DNA from: Campanula takesimana
Lineage: Eukaryota; Streptophyta; Magnoliopsida; Asterales; Campanulaceae
Length of the DNA stretch: 64,000 nt
Reading direction: 5' to 3'
NCBI GenBank assembly: GCA_026119855.1
Contig: JAOWBW010000301.1
Location: 620,001-684,000, forward strand
The notes under the pieces were generated by a model. It made no database searches. It saw only the letters and a list, made by a program, of their open reading frames with translations, and was not told the DNA's origin. A program made the position numbers and the translations under genes. Shown in pieces: positions 45,840 through 57,754 of this stretch. The first letter of the stretch is position 1, and every line of letters begins with the position of its first letter.

Positions 45840-46875
45840 GGGCTTACGTCGGGGACGGCCTATGGTGACTATTCTAAGTCCAAGCTTGACCGGGGTCAAC
45901 TCCATCTTTGGGGAGATTGACGGGAAAACTGGTCTTACGTCCCTCTAAGGACTGCCGGGACAAAGGCTCTAGCCTATAACGACTATTCTAAGTCTAAGCT
46001 TGACTGGGGTCAACTCCATCTTTGGGGAGATTGACGGGAAAACTGGTCTTACGTCCCTCTAAGGACTGCCGGGACAAAGGCTCTAGCCTATAACGACTAT
46101 TCTAAGTCTAAGCTTGACCGGGGTCAACTCCATCTTTGGGGAGATTGACGGAAAAAACTGGTCTTACGTCCCTCTAAGAACTGCTGGGACAAAGGCTCTA
46201 GCCTATAACGATTATTCTAAGTCATAGCTAATGGGCTTACGTCGGGGACGGCCAGGACATGGTCAACACTAACTACGAGAAGGTTGGCTTACAAGGATGG
46301 ACATTACGGGGCGTACGTTAGGGACGGCCTAATTTTTATCTTTGAAAGGGTCACTCGGGGGATTTAAACTTTATCTCACCGGGGCTTGACTCTCATTTGG
46401 TCAACCTAAAGGGTTTGTCAACTTTTTCATCATTCCATCTTTTGGTCAAAATCGGGGTTTTGATCAACTCTGACTACGAGATGGTTGACTAAAAGGAGGG
46501 TCTTACGTCCACTCGGACTGCCGGGTCAAAACATTCGAGTCAACTCCACCTTTGGGGAGTGTAACAAAGCAAACTGGTCTTACGTCCCACTAAGAACTGC
46601 CGGGATAAAGGCTCTAGCCTATAATGACTATTCTAAGTCAAGGTTTGGTCAACTCCATCTTTGGGGAGTTTTGATGGGAAAATTGGTCTTACGTCTCACT
46701 AGGGACGGCCGGGATAAAGGCTCTAGCCTATAATGACTATTCTGAGTCAAGGTTTGGTCAACTCCATCTTTGGGGAGGTTTGACGGGAAAATTGGTCTTA
46801 CGTCTCACTAGGGATGGCCGGGATAAAGGCTCTAGCCTATAATGACTATTCTGAGTCAAGGTTTTAATCTAAAGG
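45840..46875 (-). repeat. ~114-bp tandem repeats in the W 3' region
   Basis: The unit has CTGGTCTTACGTCC, GGACTGCCGGGA, AAGGCTCTAGCCTATAA and GGTCAACTCCATCTTTGGGG. The clearest copies start at 45931, 46045 and 46160, then the array degenerates. Non-coding 3' repeats of a Tat-type element. Confidence 0.85.
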
Positions 46876-47204
46876 GTCACTCGGGGGACGAAGATTTGGT
46901 CAAGCCTACACTGCGGGATGGTTGACACATTTTCTTGATACCGGGAAAGAGCCTAGGGGTGACCTTCAAGACTCATTGTGGACAAAAAGGGTCCAAGACT
47001 TTGGAAAAATCATTTTGAGGGGAGATCAAAAGCATTTTGCTTGAAACATTGTCTTTGATAAATGATGCCAAATGGCCAAATTTGAAAATGCTTAATTTTG
47101 AAGGCAAATCTTTTAACGAAACATGTTTAGTCAAATTTTGGTTTTAACTTAACCGCGAGGTTTATATGCATAAAGTCCTTTTGAGCTTTGTCCATTTCTT
47201 AGGA

Positions 47205-47410
47205 GCGGTCGGGAGTAGAGAAACCTCTTGTTGTCGATGTCGGGGTAGCCCCATGTCCTTGTTCCTATTGATGGCGACGTAGCCCCAATGTCATTGAATT
47301 TTTCGGGGTAGCCCCATGTCCTTGTTGCTGTTGATGGTGGCATAGCCCCCATGTCATTGAATGTCTCGGAGTAGCCCCATGTCCTTGTGGAGGTAGCCCC
47401 AATGTCGTCC
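47205..47410 (-). repeat. GTAGCCCC-bearing short repeats in W
   Basis: Six to seven copies of GTAGCCCC(A)ATGTC spaced about 30-40 bp, alternating with TTGAATTTTTCGGG and CTTGTTGCTGTTGATGG. Degenerate tandem array. Confidence 0.75.
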
Positions 47411-47506
47411 TCCGACTTTTGATGTTGGCGTGGACCCGTTATCGTCTCGCGGCCTTTGATGACGTTAGGAACCCATCCCTTTTTTCATGACGCACTTTTT
47501 CTTTTG

Positions 47507-47537
47507 CCTAGGCCGCCCTTTCGGGTTTTCAACCTAG
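47507..47537 (-). other. Type-2 hairpin candidate, W copy 2
   Basis: Minus strand: outer arms CTAGG/CCTAG and inner CCC-GAAA-GGG (47516-47525). The GAAA tetraloop fits GNRA. Confidence 0.7.
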
Positions 47538-47580
47538 CGGGCATCTCTTTTGCGTCTTTTATGGCACACCCTGTTTTTTG

Positions 47581-47611
47581 CCTAGGCCGCCCTTACGGGT
47601 TTTCAACCTAG
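47581..47611 (-). other. Type-2 hairpin candidate, W copy 1
   Basis: Minus strand: outer arms CTAGG/CCTAG and inner CCC-GTAA-GGG (47590-47599). GTAA also fits GNRA. Confidence 0.7.
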
Positions 47612-48114
47612 CGGGCTACTTTTTTGGTGCCTTTCTTCCTTTTTTTTTTTTTGATATAAGTGATCCAGCCGACTTGATAGAACGAGGACTTAATATATCT
47701 TTTGGAGGAGACATGCAAGGGCCTTTATTTAGGCAGGAGAGAGTCCCTTTATTTTGGTGAACAATGTATTATCATGGAACGGGAGGAAGCCCTTGCTCGA
47801 CAGAATACAAGTGTTTAGCTCTTTCCTAAGATGTAGAGAGAAGAAGACTTGTTGAGACATTTGAAACTTGCCCTAGTTAATATCATCAAATGATTGCTGG
47901 AATGGACCATGTTTATTATTAAGTCAAGATTATAACAAGCAATTAGCCTTAACATGTATAAATGTTGTGATCAATTAAGATTAAGATTCGATCAATGGCA
48001 AGATCAAAAGGTGTTTATGGGGAGATTGGTCATTATCTGGGAAATTGGTCATTGATGGGACCAAGGGAAGAGAACCGGGTCATTTTGGGAGGATCAAGGT
48101 TTGATGGATTCATT

Positions 48115-48374
48115 TCATGCTGTGACCGGACCCAAAGGTTGCCTACGTTCCCCTGAGTTTGAGGAGCTCAGGTCACTGTAGTTCGGCCGTGGGGCCTTCT
48201 TTTGCTGGGGTTGGTGTCCTTTCGAAGGATGTTGTTGCTTTGCTGATGTAGATCGCTTTTCTTTGCGGTGAACTCCTCGGGATGTTCCTTGAGGTGGACT
48301 TTTACAGTGAACTTGGTGAGCTTTTGAGGTAGACTTCCTCTTTGCCAATATTCATTTGCTTTCCTTTTTTCCAT
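48115..48374 (-). CDS. Small basic ORFs in W (uncertain)
   Basis: Two overlapping minus frames open after a TATA-like box. One reads MEKRKANEYWQRGS... (48374-48168). The other is very Lys/Arg/Gln/Ser-rich (48348-48115, HRKEKRSTSAKQQHPSKG). No family is recognised. The basic character resembles the C-terminal tails of the X and Y extra genes, so this may be a deleted remnant of such a gene. Chance is possible. Confidence 0.25.
48143..48181 (-). other. Type-1 hairpin candidate of W, middle copy
   Basis: Minus: CTACA (48177-48181) and CGTAG (48143-48147) as outer arms, four of five paired. CCTGAG/CTCAGG form an inner six-base stem. Confidence 0.6.
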
Positions 48375-48449
48375 TATCCATTTCTTTCTCTCTTATCATT
48401 TTTTTAGAGAGAGGGGAAACATTAGCCCCAACTTGCTATCTTGGACATT

Positions 48450-48545
48450 GGCTCATTTATAGCCCCTTGGTGGAATTCTGCCACTTCTTACTTCGACTTT
48501 TGAAGATCTGGGAAGTCCTTTGCTTGGTTGCGCACGCGCGATCGT
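48450..48545 (-). promoter_or_regulatory. Promoter-like module in W
   Basis: Minus strand: CGATCGCGCGTGCGCAACC (48526-48544) followed about 65 bp later by GGGCTATAAATGAG (48449-48462), then the basic ORF start at 48374. It resembles the CpG-cluster plus TATA arrangement upstream of the extra genes in X and Y. Confidence 0.4.
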
Positions 48546-49146
48546 GGTTGAATCTTGGTGGTTGAGCAACAACATCCTCGCCTTTTCATTGTCTCGGGAT
48601 GCCTTTGATGCGCATCAAGGATTTATATAGGAAAGGTGTATCGGGTTGTGTATCTGGGTAATGTATGAGGGAAGATTCGCCATTGATGGTTTCTTCATGC
48701 CAATTGATCACAACATTTATTCATATCAAGATTAATTGTTTGCATTTGGCACTTTTCATTTGTGTTAGGTCCATTCATCCTTAATGAGTCGTCATTGACT
48801 AGTATGCTTAGAAGTCAATTCGTCATTTTGGGGACGTAGCAATCAATTGATAATAACAAGCAAGGCAATTTCAAGAGTAAACATATATTGCAAATAACGT
48901 CTCAAGTCTAGAGAGAAGAGAAGGAAAATGACTCTTTTATTTAGATAACTTTGTACATACATGTCCAAGTGCGGAACTCTGTAAAAATAAAAAGACACGG
49001 TCCAGAATGGACTCCTTTTTTTTCTTTCTAGAACCTACGAGGCTGGAAGACTCACATTTTTTTTTTTTTTTTTATTTTTTTTTTAAGGATGGGTTCCCAT
49101 GAAGCACGATGATCCATTTTCTTCCACAGTTGTTGGAGGGGTTGTC

Positions 49147-51236
49147 TGTCGCGACCCCGGACCCCGCGGGCCCGAGACCGCGATCTGGACGTCGACTCTA
49201 AAACCAAAACTGTGAAGTACCGAAGTTAAAAATTTCATTTGATACCAAAAGGTGATGATCCAAAGTTTTACAAAACCAAGTTTGATAAAAACCAATTACA
49301 ACTATCATAAACTTCCACAAGTTTATGCCCGACAAAATACAAATATACAATTCTTAATGACGTCATTGATTGGTACAACTATCCCAAAAGGTTACACATT
49401 TATACAATGTAAACCAACCTATAACAACCTTCCCAAAAAGAATGGATCCACACTCGACGTCCTCTTTCTCGTGATCAGCGAGACTAATCCTTAGCACCTG
49501 GGGGGGTTAAGGAAAAACAAAGATAAAAGAAAAGGGGGTGAGATAAATCTCAATAAGTTACTAATGCAACTACATGACATGCTAAGATGCAAGAAGCAAT
49601 AAGCAATAATAAATATCACATAGCACATAGCATTTATCACATAACAGATAGCAGCGGATATAAACACATAACAAAGGATATAGCCAAGGTTTTCCAAACC
49701 AGAACATCCAAATAAAGGATCGCTGCGCAGCTTCAATAATTAACAATCATCATCTTCATCATAGCATGAAAGCCGAAGAGAAAACCCCGGTACCGGAACC
49801 AATAAGCAAAGGAAGTGTCACAAGGGACGGGAGACATGCCACAAAGTCATGCTCCAAGTAAAGCTAAAATGCACACAAAGGAGCTAGCTCTTCTCACATC
49901 CAAGGCCAATCTGGAGGAGGGTAATAATGGGGCAAAACAATGGTCTTGGCCGTGCCATCATAATGTTTCGCATCGCCCAAAGACACACAAAATACCAGCT
50001 GGACTTTCACGTAAAGGCTAAGTAATAAAATACTAGCACGATAAACAATCATTGATTCCAAAGTAGGGAATCATACCAAGAAGTCACCAAGAAAGTGAAA
50101 CGTACCCACAACGCACAATTAAAGTGTTCCAATAATCTCAATTAACACTTAATTAATTTCAAACACAAACTTGATCACAAAGGACTCAATTCTATCACTG
50201 GAGTGTACTACAATGATCACTAAGGTCAACTAGAAGGACACCCAAGACTTAGACCAAAACACGTTCTTCAATCACACAAATTAACAAAATGTAAACTTTC
50301 AGAGGACTGTGCGGCCACCCAATGTGATCTGTACGGTCGCCCAAAAAGGTCATCAAGCAAGAACAAAACCTTTCAGATAGATGTGCGGTCGCCCAGGCAT
50401 TTTTGGGCGGTCGCCCAATCTTCTGGAATGCTGGAAATCGGGAAGAACAAAATGGGTTCTTCCATTTTCATACCAAAACACATTTCAACCAAAATCCAAC
50501 CCTCTAACTAGCATGCTAATGTACCAAAACAACTTATAAGTCCAAAAAGACTCATACAACAACATTTAACAACCAAAATCAAGATTCAAACCCAACATTC
50601 ATAAATCACCATTTTTGACCCAAAACTCAAATAAATTCTAAATAAATTGCAACCTCATTCAAACTTCAAATTTAACAACAAAAGCATTATATGAACATGA
50701 TATGAACATTTTAACATCAAAATGGGGGAAAAGTAACTTACTTGGATTTTCTCAAAGTTGACGGAATTCAATTCTTTTTGGTTCTACGCGATCCGATCGA
50801 CGATCTAAACACATTTCACGTTTTAAGAAATGAGAGATTATGAGAGGAAGAGGAAGATAATGAAGAGAGAAGAAAGAGAGAAAAAGCTTACCCCAAGTAG
50901 AGAGAGAGAGAGAGAGAGAGATTGAGCTGGGAGATGGAGTAGTGAGGGAGAAGAGGAGGAGTAGGGAGGGAGTAGGGATATGATTTAAAAGATTTACACT
51001 TAGGCCCCCTCCACTACACTACACACAATTTCTACACTCCCTACTAACAATTAAGACCCAACAATACTACACTAGCACAAATGACCCAAATAAAATGCTA
51101 GGCATAAATATTATAACACATAAAATGCACACATAATTATTTAAATAAATAATAATTTAAATAAATAAATGGGCAATTAAATAAATAATAATTAATTTTT
51201 ACTAATAAAATAGAGCCTAGATTTCGGGTCGTGACA
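49147..51236 (-). mobile_element. S: solo LTR of another retrotransposon family
   Basis: 2090 bp with ends TGTCGCGACCC...GGGTCGTGACA, an 11-bp imperfect inverted terminal repeat, and TSD TTGTC (49142-49146, 51237-51241). No coding, PBS or PPT. It contains a GA run (50898-50922) and a CpG cluster at 50311-50420 with GTGCGGCCACCCA and GGGCGGTCGCCCA. The TGTCACGACCC start suits a gypsy LTR read on the minus strand; the family is not certain. Confidence 0.8.
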
Positions 51237-51241
51237 TTGTC

Positions 51242-51605
51242 GGCGGCATATTCCATGTCTTCCACGGGGAACTCGGGTTCCATGTCGTCGGGAAAGATGT
51301 CGCGAGGCCTCCACTTGGCTTGGCGTTGCAATTGCCGGGGTCGTCTACTCATGAGGGCGAGTTGGGAGCTTGCCTGTTGGCCAAGCCTTTTGGTGATTCC
51401 CTTTCAAGGTGCGTAATCTCCGTGCATTGCATTCGGCGAGAGTATGGATTTCCCTGTGATGTAACCACATTTGGCCTTCCGAAGCTTGGGCTTCTTCTTG
51501 TAAACGGTGTCCCAATTGTTTGATCTCATTGCTCATGTGGACGGTTGTTTCGAACGCCAATTCAGATGTGAGCTCCTTGGTCGATGCTTCCAGTGGACAG
51601 AACCG
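51242..51605 (-). pseudogene. Coiled-coil / acidic ORF remnant of W
   Basis: ELAFETTVHMSNEIKQLGHR then LQEEAQASEGQ (51345-51605), related to V at 12560-12705. A second frame (MSRRPRQLQRQAKWRPRDIF...DMEYAADN) runs to the S insertion and continues beyond it (PLQQLWKKMDHRASWEPIL, 49141-49083). At least one frameshift. Function unknown; position after gag suggests the remains of a gag-pol linker or accessory ORF. Confidence 0.5.
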
Positions 51606-52014
51606 CGAAGGACTTTTAGCATATTAAACCTCAAGGTGAAATTATAACCATGATTTGAGAAAAATGCTTCATTATCGGATTAGCTTTTTAGGAAAAACTT
51701 GATCTTTTATTTTAAGAAAACTTGATCTCCATTTTTTTTTTTTTATTTATTTATTTTTTTTTGGAAGACACACCTTTGTTTTGAGTGAAAGACTCACACA
51801 CATTTTTTTTTTGTAAGCTTTTGACAAGGCAAAAATGGCAATAATAATCTTATCAAGAGAACTGACAATGGACCCAAAATGGTCACCACATGGTATCAAC
51901 CGGGGAGTCAAGACTTTAACCAAACCTAACAGACATCTTAACCGACTTTTCCTAAAGACTTATCATACGCCCTAAAAGCAACTGGCTCTTCCTAAGGATG
52001 AAAACAAACTCCTT

Positions 52015-52326
52015 CTAAGGGGAGGTTGATAGGAGAGGTTTCGGAACTCCGTCGTTTGTTGTGGCAACCGCAACACCATTCATTTCCCAACCCGGGGCAT
52101 TCGGCCCTTCAGACATTTTCTGTGCCACTGATCTTTTCCAAACGCCTTCCGTCGTTTCGGCTTTGCTGATTTTAGGAACCACCATTTGGGATACTGATTT
52201 TGTCAATTTTTCCAAAACAGGCTCTCCCACTTTGGGATTGACAACTCTGTCAACCATGGGCTCTTTTTTCTTGGGGCGGACACCACTCCATTTATCGATC
52301 ATCGGGGAAGTCACAAATTTGAGCAT
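52015..52326 (-). pseudogene. Downstream gag-linker frame of W
   Basis: 104 codons (MLKFVTSPMIDKWSGVRPKK...), Lys/Val-rich, overlapping the end of the zinc-knuckle frame in another register. Probably the continuation of the Gag polyprotein after a frameshift. No protease motif. Confidence 0.4.
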
Positions 52327-52901
52327 GTTGACACTCGGGTCATTGGCTGTGTCGGGGGTGTGGGGTGTCCAAGCTTCCCCTTCTTAATTAGTTTCGAGAT
52401 GATGCGTCTTATGGCGGTGCAATCATTGGTATCATGGCCGTGGTAGTTGTGAAAGGCACACCTTTGGGTCTTGTCTCGACGTTTTTCAAGATTCTTTGGC
52501 CGAAAATCTTCGAGGGGCCACATGAGGCCTTGTTTGACCAATCCTTCAAATACTTTGCTTATGGGCATTCCGAAATCCTCAAACTTTGTGAAATGGATCT
52601 TGGCTCGACCCTTGGATTTTCTTTCATTGTTGACCGGAGTGTGGTGGGGATGAGAATCACCGCTACTCAATGCAAAGGGGTGCCCATCGAGTGTCCTTTC
52701 AAACTTAGCTTCCATTTGCCTTCTTTTTCCCAACAACGTACCCGACTGAGGTCCAACATGAGGATTCTGTGGAAGTGCATGGGTATAGGAATACCCATAA
52801 GCTTGGTTGCTTGCAGGAATATACATTTGAGCCATGCAAGGAGCTTGTGGTCCAAAAGGTCTTGGATTATAGAAATGATACGGGCCACCCCGGAATCTCA
52901 T
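52311..52901 (-). pseudogene. Gag C-terminal region with zinc knuckle, W
   Basis: 196 codons. A Pro/Tyr/Gln-rich stretch (FYNPRPFGPQAPCM) is followed by GKRRQMEAKFERTLDGHPFA and the modified knuckle C-AFHNYHGHDTND-C (C-x2-H-x4-H-x4-C), typical of Tat-lineage Gag. Likely an RNA-binding particle protein. It is the intact-looking homologue of V gag. The upstream frame is shifted at 52900, so the full Gag is broken. Confidence 0.8.
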
Positions 52902-53608
52902 CGGAAAATATGGTGAGGCAAGTTAGTGATGCCTGGTCGGGTATCCATATATGGTTTAAACAGTGACTGATCTCTGGTGACTTGGTTGATGGCATTGAAT
53001 CGAGAAGGGACACGATTGGGAAGGTGTTGTGAGTATGATGCTTGAGGCGTAACTGGTGTGAACACTGGTTTGCGGGCCTTTTGAGTGGGTTGTGTTTGGG
53101 GTTTTATAGGAGGTTTCTTATGGGAGATGTTGGATTTGGGATGAGGCGGAGTGAGGAAGATTTGAGTGAGAGGCTCGTTGTGGACGACAGCGTGTTGGGG
53201 CGAAGAAATGGAGGTCTCGGTATTTTGATGAGATGGAGGGGGAAATCTTTGGTTACAATCCGAGGGTCGGGTAGCTTCCACCCTTTCATTATGGTTGGTC
53301 ACCTTGGTGAATGGCCCATCAATTTGAAATAGAGCTGTAACACCTCTTTGCCTTGTTGACTCATCAGACAGAGTTTGCGTTTCTCTGTGGCTATCTGTGA
53401 TGACTTCTTTCTCAGCCCCGGGGGTTTCTGAAGCTTGGAACAACTCTTCATTTGTTAGGCCATCCGAATTATCCGCGGCGTCATTTCTCAAGCTACTGTC
53501 CACTGAAGTGATCTTTCTGAGGTACCGGATCGGAGAGGTTGTAGTGACCGGGGAACTTTCTGAATCCACACACACCAGTCGACGACATGATGCTCTCTTC
53601 CACTTCAT
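52898..53608 (-). pseudogene. N-terminal gag-like frame of W
   Basis: 236 codons (MKWKRASCRRLVCVDSESSP...), Ser/Thr/Pro-rich and disordered-looking, joined by a frameshift to the zinc-knuckle frame. An alternative frame begins MSSTGVCGFRKFPGHYNLSD (53493-53678), so the true start is unclear. No capsid fold recognised. Confidence 0.5.
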
Positions 53609-53718
53609 CTAAGCCACGGAAAAAAAAAGGTAGTTTAGGCTCGGGTAAACATTGGGTGAACACTTGGGTTAAAGACACACGTGTCTCTATTTGGGATATT
53701 TGACCGGGACGAAGTTGC

Positions 53719-53779
53719 CTACGTTCCCCTCACCACGAAGGAGGGGGTCCCACGTGATGAGAGGCTCAGGTCACCGTAG
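53719..53779 (-). other. Type-1 hairpin candidate with extended stem, W leader
   Basis: Outer arms CTACG/CGTAG (53775-53779, 53719-53723). Inner arms CCTCTCATCACG and CGTGGTGAGGGG pair at about 10 of 12 positions. It lies about 110 nt upstream of the gag-like start. Confidence 0.65.
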
Positions 53780-53859
53780 TTCGAACGGGTTTAGAATCTT
53801 AAGAGGGAAGGACGAACACGACTAATGTCTTAACGAGAATCCATCCAAGGACTTGACTG

Positions 53860-54665
53860 GCTTCCTAGGGGACTATTCTTAGAATTTAACGGGGATCTTT
53901 GCGGGGACCTAGGGGACTTTGCCTAGGGTCTCAACGGGGATCTTAACGAGGGTCTTGAAGGATAACATGGATCCTTCCAAAGACTTAACGGGACTTGACG
54001 GAGGTCTTGAAGGATAACATGGATCCTTCCAAAGATTAAACGGGACTAATCAAAAGTCTTGGAGGATAACATAGATCCGTCCAAAGGCTAAACGGGACTA
54101 TTCAAAAGTCTTGGAGGATAACATGGATCCATCCAAAGATTAAACGGGACTAATCAAAAGTCTTGGAGGATAACATGGATCCGTCCAAAGACTAAACGGG
54201 ACTAATGAAAAGTCTTGGAGGATAACATGGATCCGTCCAAAGACTAAACGGGACTAATAAAAAGTCTTAGAGGATAACATGGATCCGTCTAAAGACTAAA
54301 CGGGACTAATCAAAAGTCTTGGAGGATAACATGGATCCATCCAAAGGCTTAACGGGACTTGACGGAGGTCTTGAAGGATAACATGGATCCTTCCAAAGAT
54401 TAAACGGGACTAATCAAAAGTCTTGGAGGATAACATGGATCCGTCCAAAGACTAAACGGGACTAATCAAAAGTCTTGGAGGATAACATGGATCCATCCAA
54501 AGACTAAACGGGACTAATCAAAAGTCTTGGAGGATAACATGGATCCGTCCAAAGACTAAACGGGACTAATAAAAAGTCTTGGAGGATAACATGGATCCAT
54601 CCAAAGGCTTAACGGGACTTGACGGAGGTCTTGAAGGATAACATGATCCTTCCAAAGACTTAACA
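53860..54665 (-). repeat. ~52-bp tandem repeats in the W leader
   Basis: About a dozen head-to-tail copies of CTTGGAGGATAACATGGATCC with GTCCAAAGACTAAACGGGAC and TAATCAAAAG. Individual copies differ by a few bases. Not coding. Confidence 0.9.
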
Positions 54666-56287
54666 GGGGTGACACTGGTTAGCGAAACAATGCAATGTGT
54701 CAAAGACAGGAAGCAAAAACGGAGCAAGCTCATGCAACGCACAATTAATAAATCATTCAAGTTTACTTAAAACACATTTTTATTCCTAAATGGTTGGAAA
54801 AGATTTCTCTTCTTTTTCGCAACTAATCTAAACCCTGGATCAGTGGAGGCCATCACTACGCCTATAGACCCCTTGTTTTTCACCTGTATTGCACGCTCCC
54901 AAGGACGGATTATCCCGGGCGAGGGTCCTATAGGGAACGCGGCTTCCACCGATCAAAAGAAATGAACCTAGGGTCTAGTGCATCATAAAGTTCCCAATAC
55001 GCGGGTCATCCTAATCATGGTTAAGCCCCAGTCGGGATCGAGACTTTTCTTCGAAGGCTACACCGAAGGCTGCACCGATATTCTGACATGACCTCATTTT
55101 GAATGAGGCGTCTCAGTCCTTGACCATGGCCTTAAGGATGATTAAAATAACTCGTACATTAGGGCTTAACGACACGGTGTCACCCTATCCTTAGCACATG
55201 ACCTTCGCTAATTGCGGTCATCATTAACGCACGAGTTAAAGGTTGGTTAGGCCACGCTTGCATTTCATCAAGGGGTCACAACTCGGGCGTTAACTTGGCC
55301 ACAATTAACTTTGGACACGCGTTATGGACGTGGCAAACGTGAGCTAGACCAAAAACCAACCAAGGTCACGGTATTTGTGTGTCACGGACAAGTGTGGTTG
55401 ACTCGGCTCAGAAGGGAAGGTGGAATGGACCCGTGCGCGCATCGAAGGGAAAAAGAGTGCCCAACGATCTGCATCGTGGCATCCATCCCGGGTTAAAAGG
55501 GCATTTGGAACGTGCAAGGTCAAGTGCGCGTGGTGTGAAGCCATTCTATGTTCCCTTTTGAGTCAAAATAGAGATTTTCAATCCATTTTTCGATATGATG
55601 AGTATGGCATAAGCAAGATATGAAAAAGTATGAACAAGCATGGATTAAACAATTTATACACACAACAAATCAAGGAATATGAACAAACAAAGACCAAAAC
55701 TTGTACATGTACCAAGTTGTGCACAACAAAGAATTTTGAATCAAACATTTTGCAAAAGAAATATTTTACATTGAAACCCTTTTGTACAAAGCAATTTGTG
55801 CACAACAAGAAGACTCAAGAAAAACCCTTACAAAAAGGATTATGCACGATGAGGTTTTGGAAACCATTTTATTGACAAAAGATCATGCATAACCAAGTTT
55901 TATCACCTTTTAAAATCAAGTTTTGGCCAAAAGAATGAAGGTAATGTGCACAAGTAAGACTGTAAATTTGGAACCTGGACAAGTAGAAGCAGAGGGGCAC
56001 CCAGAATGTTACAGCCCTGCACCAAACTGTTAATTGGCAACATTCTGGCCCCTACCCAAAGTAGCCGTACGGCTAAAGCAAGAGGGTGAAGATTTTTCTC
56101 AGTTTCTCCAACTTCTGATCATCAAGCCCTAGTTTATTGTATTTCCAGAACGTATGTACTCAAAACAGTTCAAACAGAAACATCAAACACACATAAATAT
56201 GCAAGAAGTCAACTAACGGGAACGGGAGTTTGACCCACACAAGAATGCCCCCGAATCTTCTAGAAAGAAGTCCGAAAGCACTCTATT
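54666..56287 (-). other. W 5' leader
   Basis: No convincing ORF. It contains GTAGCCGTACGGCTA (56052-56066), the same motif as the W LTR promoter cluster, about 230 nt after the PBS, and AT-rich repeats around 55630-55860. Confidence 0.6.
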
Positions 56288-56305
56288 CCCCAGCGGAGTC
56301 GCCAC
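56288..56305 (-). other. W primer-binding site
   Basis: Minus strand: TGGCGACTCCGCTGGGGA next to the LTR end TACA. Same type as E1. Confidence 0.88.
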
Positions 56306-57754
56306 TGTAAGGATCCCGCCCCAAGAAAAACACAAGCACGTTTCAAGGGCGAAATAACAAACGCGGGAACCCGACCAATTTAACGGAGTCACCACATTTT
56401 GTTAATTTTAAACCCAACAAAATGACAAAGGGTTTGCGTTCAAAGGTTCGGAGATCAGGTTACAACTTGGGAAGAGTTTTTACGTCCTCCCAAGTTGCCT
56501 CGAACAAAGCTGAGTCTCCCTTGTTAGTTAACAAAAGTGCATGTGTGTGTGTGTGTTTTAACGGAAAATCTTTGTTTTAACTTTTTATTTATCTTTTCAA
56601 CTGAAAAAGGGTTTGTTTGACAAGAAAACAGAAGACGGAAGGGCAAAATGGTCAATCTCCCCATACGTCCAAAGTAGCCGTACGGATGGGGAGACCACTC
56701 CTAGGATTTTACAGTTTGTTCAAGCAACAGTCCAGTTCCAGGCAGAAACAGAGCATTCTGCTTGAACTGGACCAAACTGTTCTGATTTCAGTTTGTTATT
56801 CCAACACAAAACAACATTAACAACTCATTCATATGCCATTTGAACATCAAAGAACCTCCCAAAACAAGAGTTTGGGCATGATCAAAAGCAATCATGGGAG
56901 AAACATGAAAAAGGTGGCCAATATGCCCTTTTGAGCCATAGTGACCATTTGATGAGTAAATATTGAAACTTTACCATCAAAATGGCTCTTCTAGGCAAGA
57001 TTAATCCTTTAGGGACAAGAACAAACCATAAAGATTGGATCTTTATTACCCAAACTTGGGAATTTTGGGATAGATCAAGGTGATGAGGATAAAGATTGAG
57101 ACTTTATCCTCAACATGATCATCATAGCTTAAAATGAGCAAAATGAACAACAAGAGCATCATCCATGACAAGAATGTAAATGAACAATCAACAAGCCATG
57201 ATCAAACTAGGTTTGAACCTCTTCCACACAAAGTATGGAGGGAACCTTTGATCATCTCATGGTCTGGACTAGGAAATATAAATAATAATAGATATATGTA
57301 TATTGCCTGAATGGACAAGACTTGCAAAAATGTAAAGATCAACAATAAATGACAAGATCAAAGATAAATAGAGTTCTTAGATGAAGAGAAGGGAGGGGGA
57401 GAAGGTGGCTTTACCTATCTTGGTTTAGGCCAATCTTCCTTTCTCTCTTTCACTCTTTGTTCACTCTTACTCACACTATTCTGAGGTGAATTCGACAGAG
57501 TAACCTTAGTTCTAATGTTTCTCCCCCCCCCCCTGAAATGATCAGCAAGGGGTTCTATTTATAGGGACTGAGGGTGCCCAAACCAGCCGTACGGCTAGGC
57601 CCCTCTAGTACCCAAAGCATCCGTACGGCTCAGCCTGGCGAGCTTCTGGATTTTTCCAATTTTATACCAGAGTAGTCCTGGAATTTATAGCTTATCCTAG
57701 GGAGGTCCTGGCGTATTAGCTTATCCCTGAAACGGTGCTAAGGCTACCTCTAAG
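56306..57754 (-). repeat. W 5' LTR (start cut by copia cE)
   Basis: Matches 27400-27557 plus 36054-37371. AGCCGTACGGCT at 57585-57596, TATA complement at 57555-57563. The internal U5 motif GGTGACTCC (complement of 56382-56390) has one change from the PBS core. About 30 bp of the LTR start are missing. Confidence 0.88.

Larger units (their letters stand above)
27400..57754 (-). mobile_element. W: non-autonomous gypsy element with gag, carrying four later insertions
   Basis: 3' LTR: 27400-27557 plus 36054-37371 (split by copia cA). Interior: 37372-56305, minus copia cD and solo LTR S. PBS: 56288-56305. 5' LTR: 56306-57754, its first ~30 bp cut off by copia cE. Removing the insertions leaves about 11-12 kb. 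Gag remnants and a coiled-coil peptide are present, but no protease, RT, RNase H or integrase, as in V. This fits the TR-GAG type of non-autonomous element. The rest is tandem repeats and hairpin motifs. Confidence 0.82.

Noticed and set aside
52434..52916. 160-codon plus-strand ORF over W gag
   Set aside because: Shadow of the minus-strand Gag frame; the same shadow appears opposite V gag.
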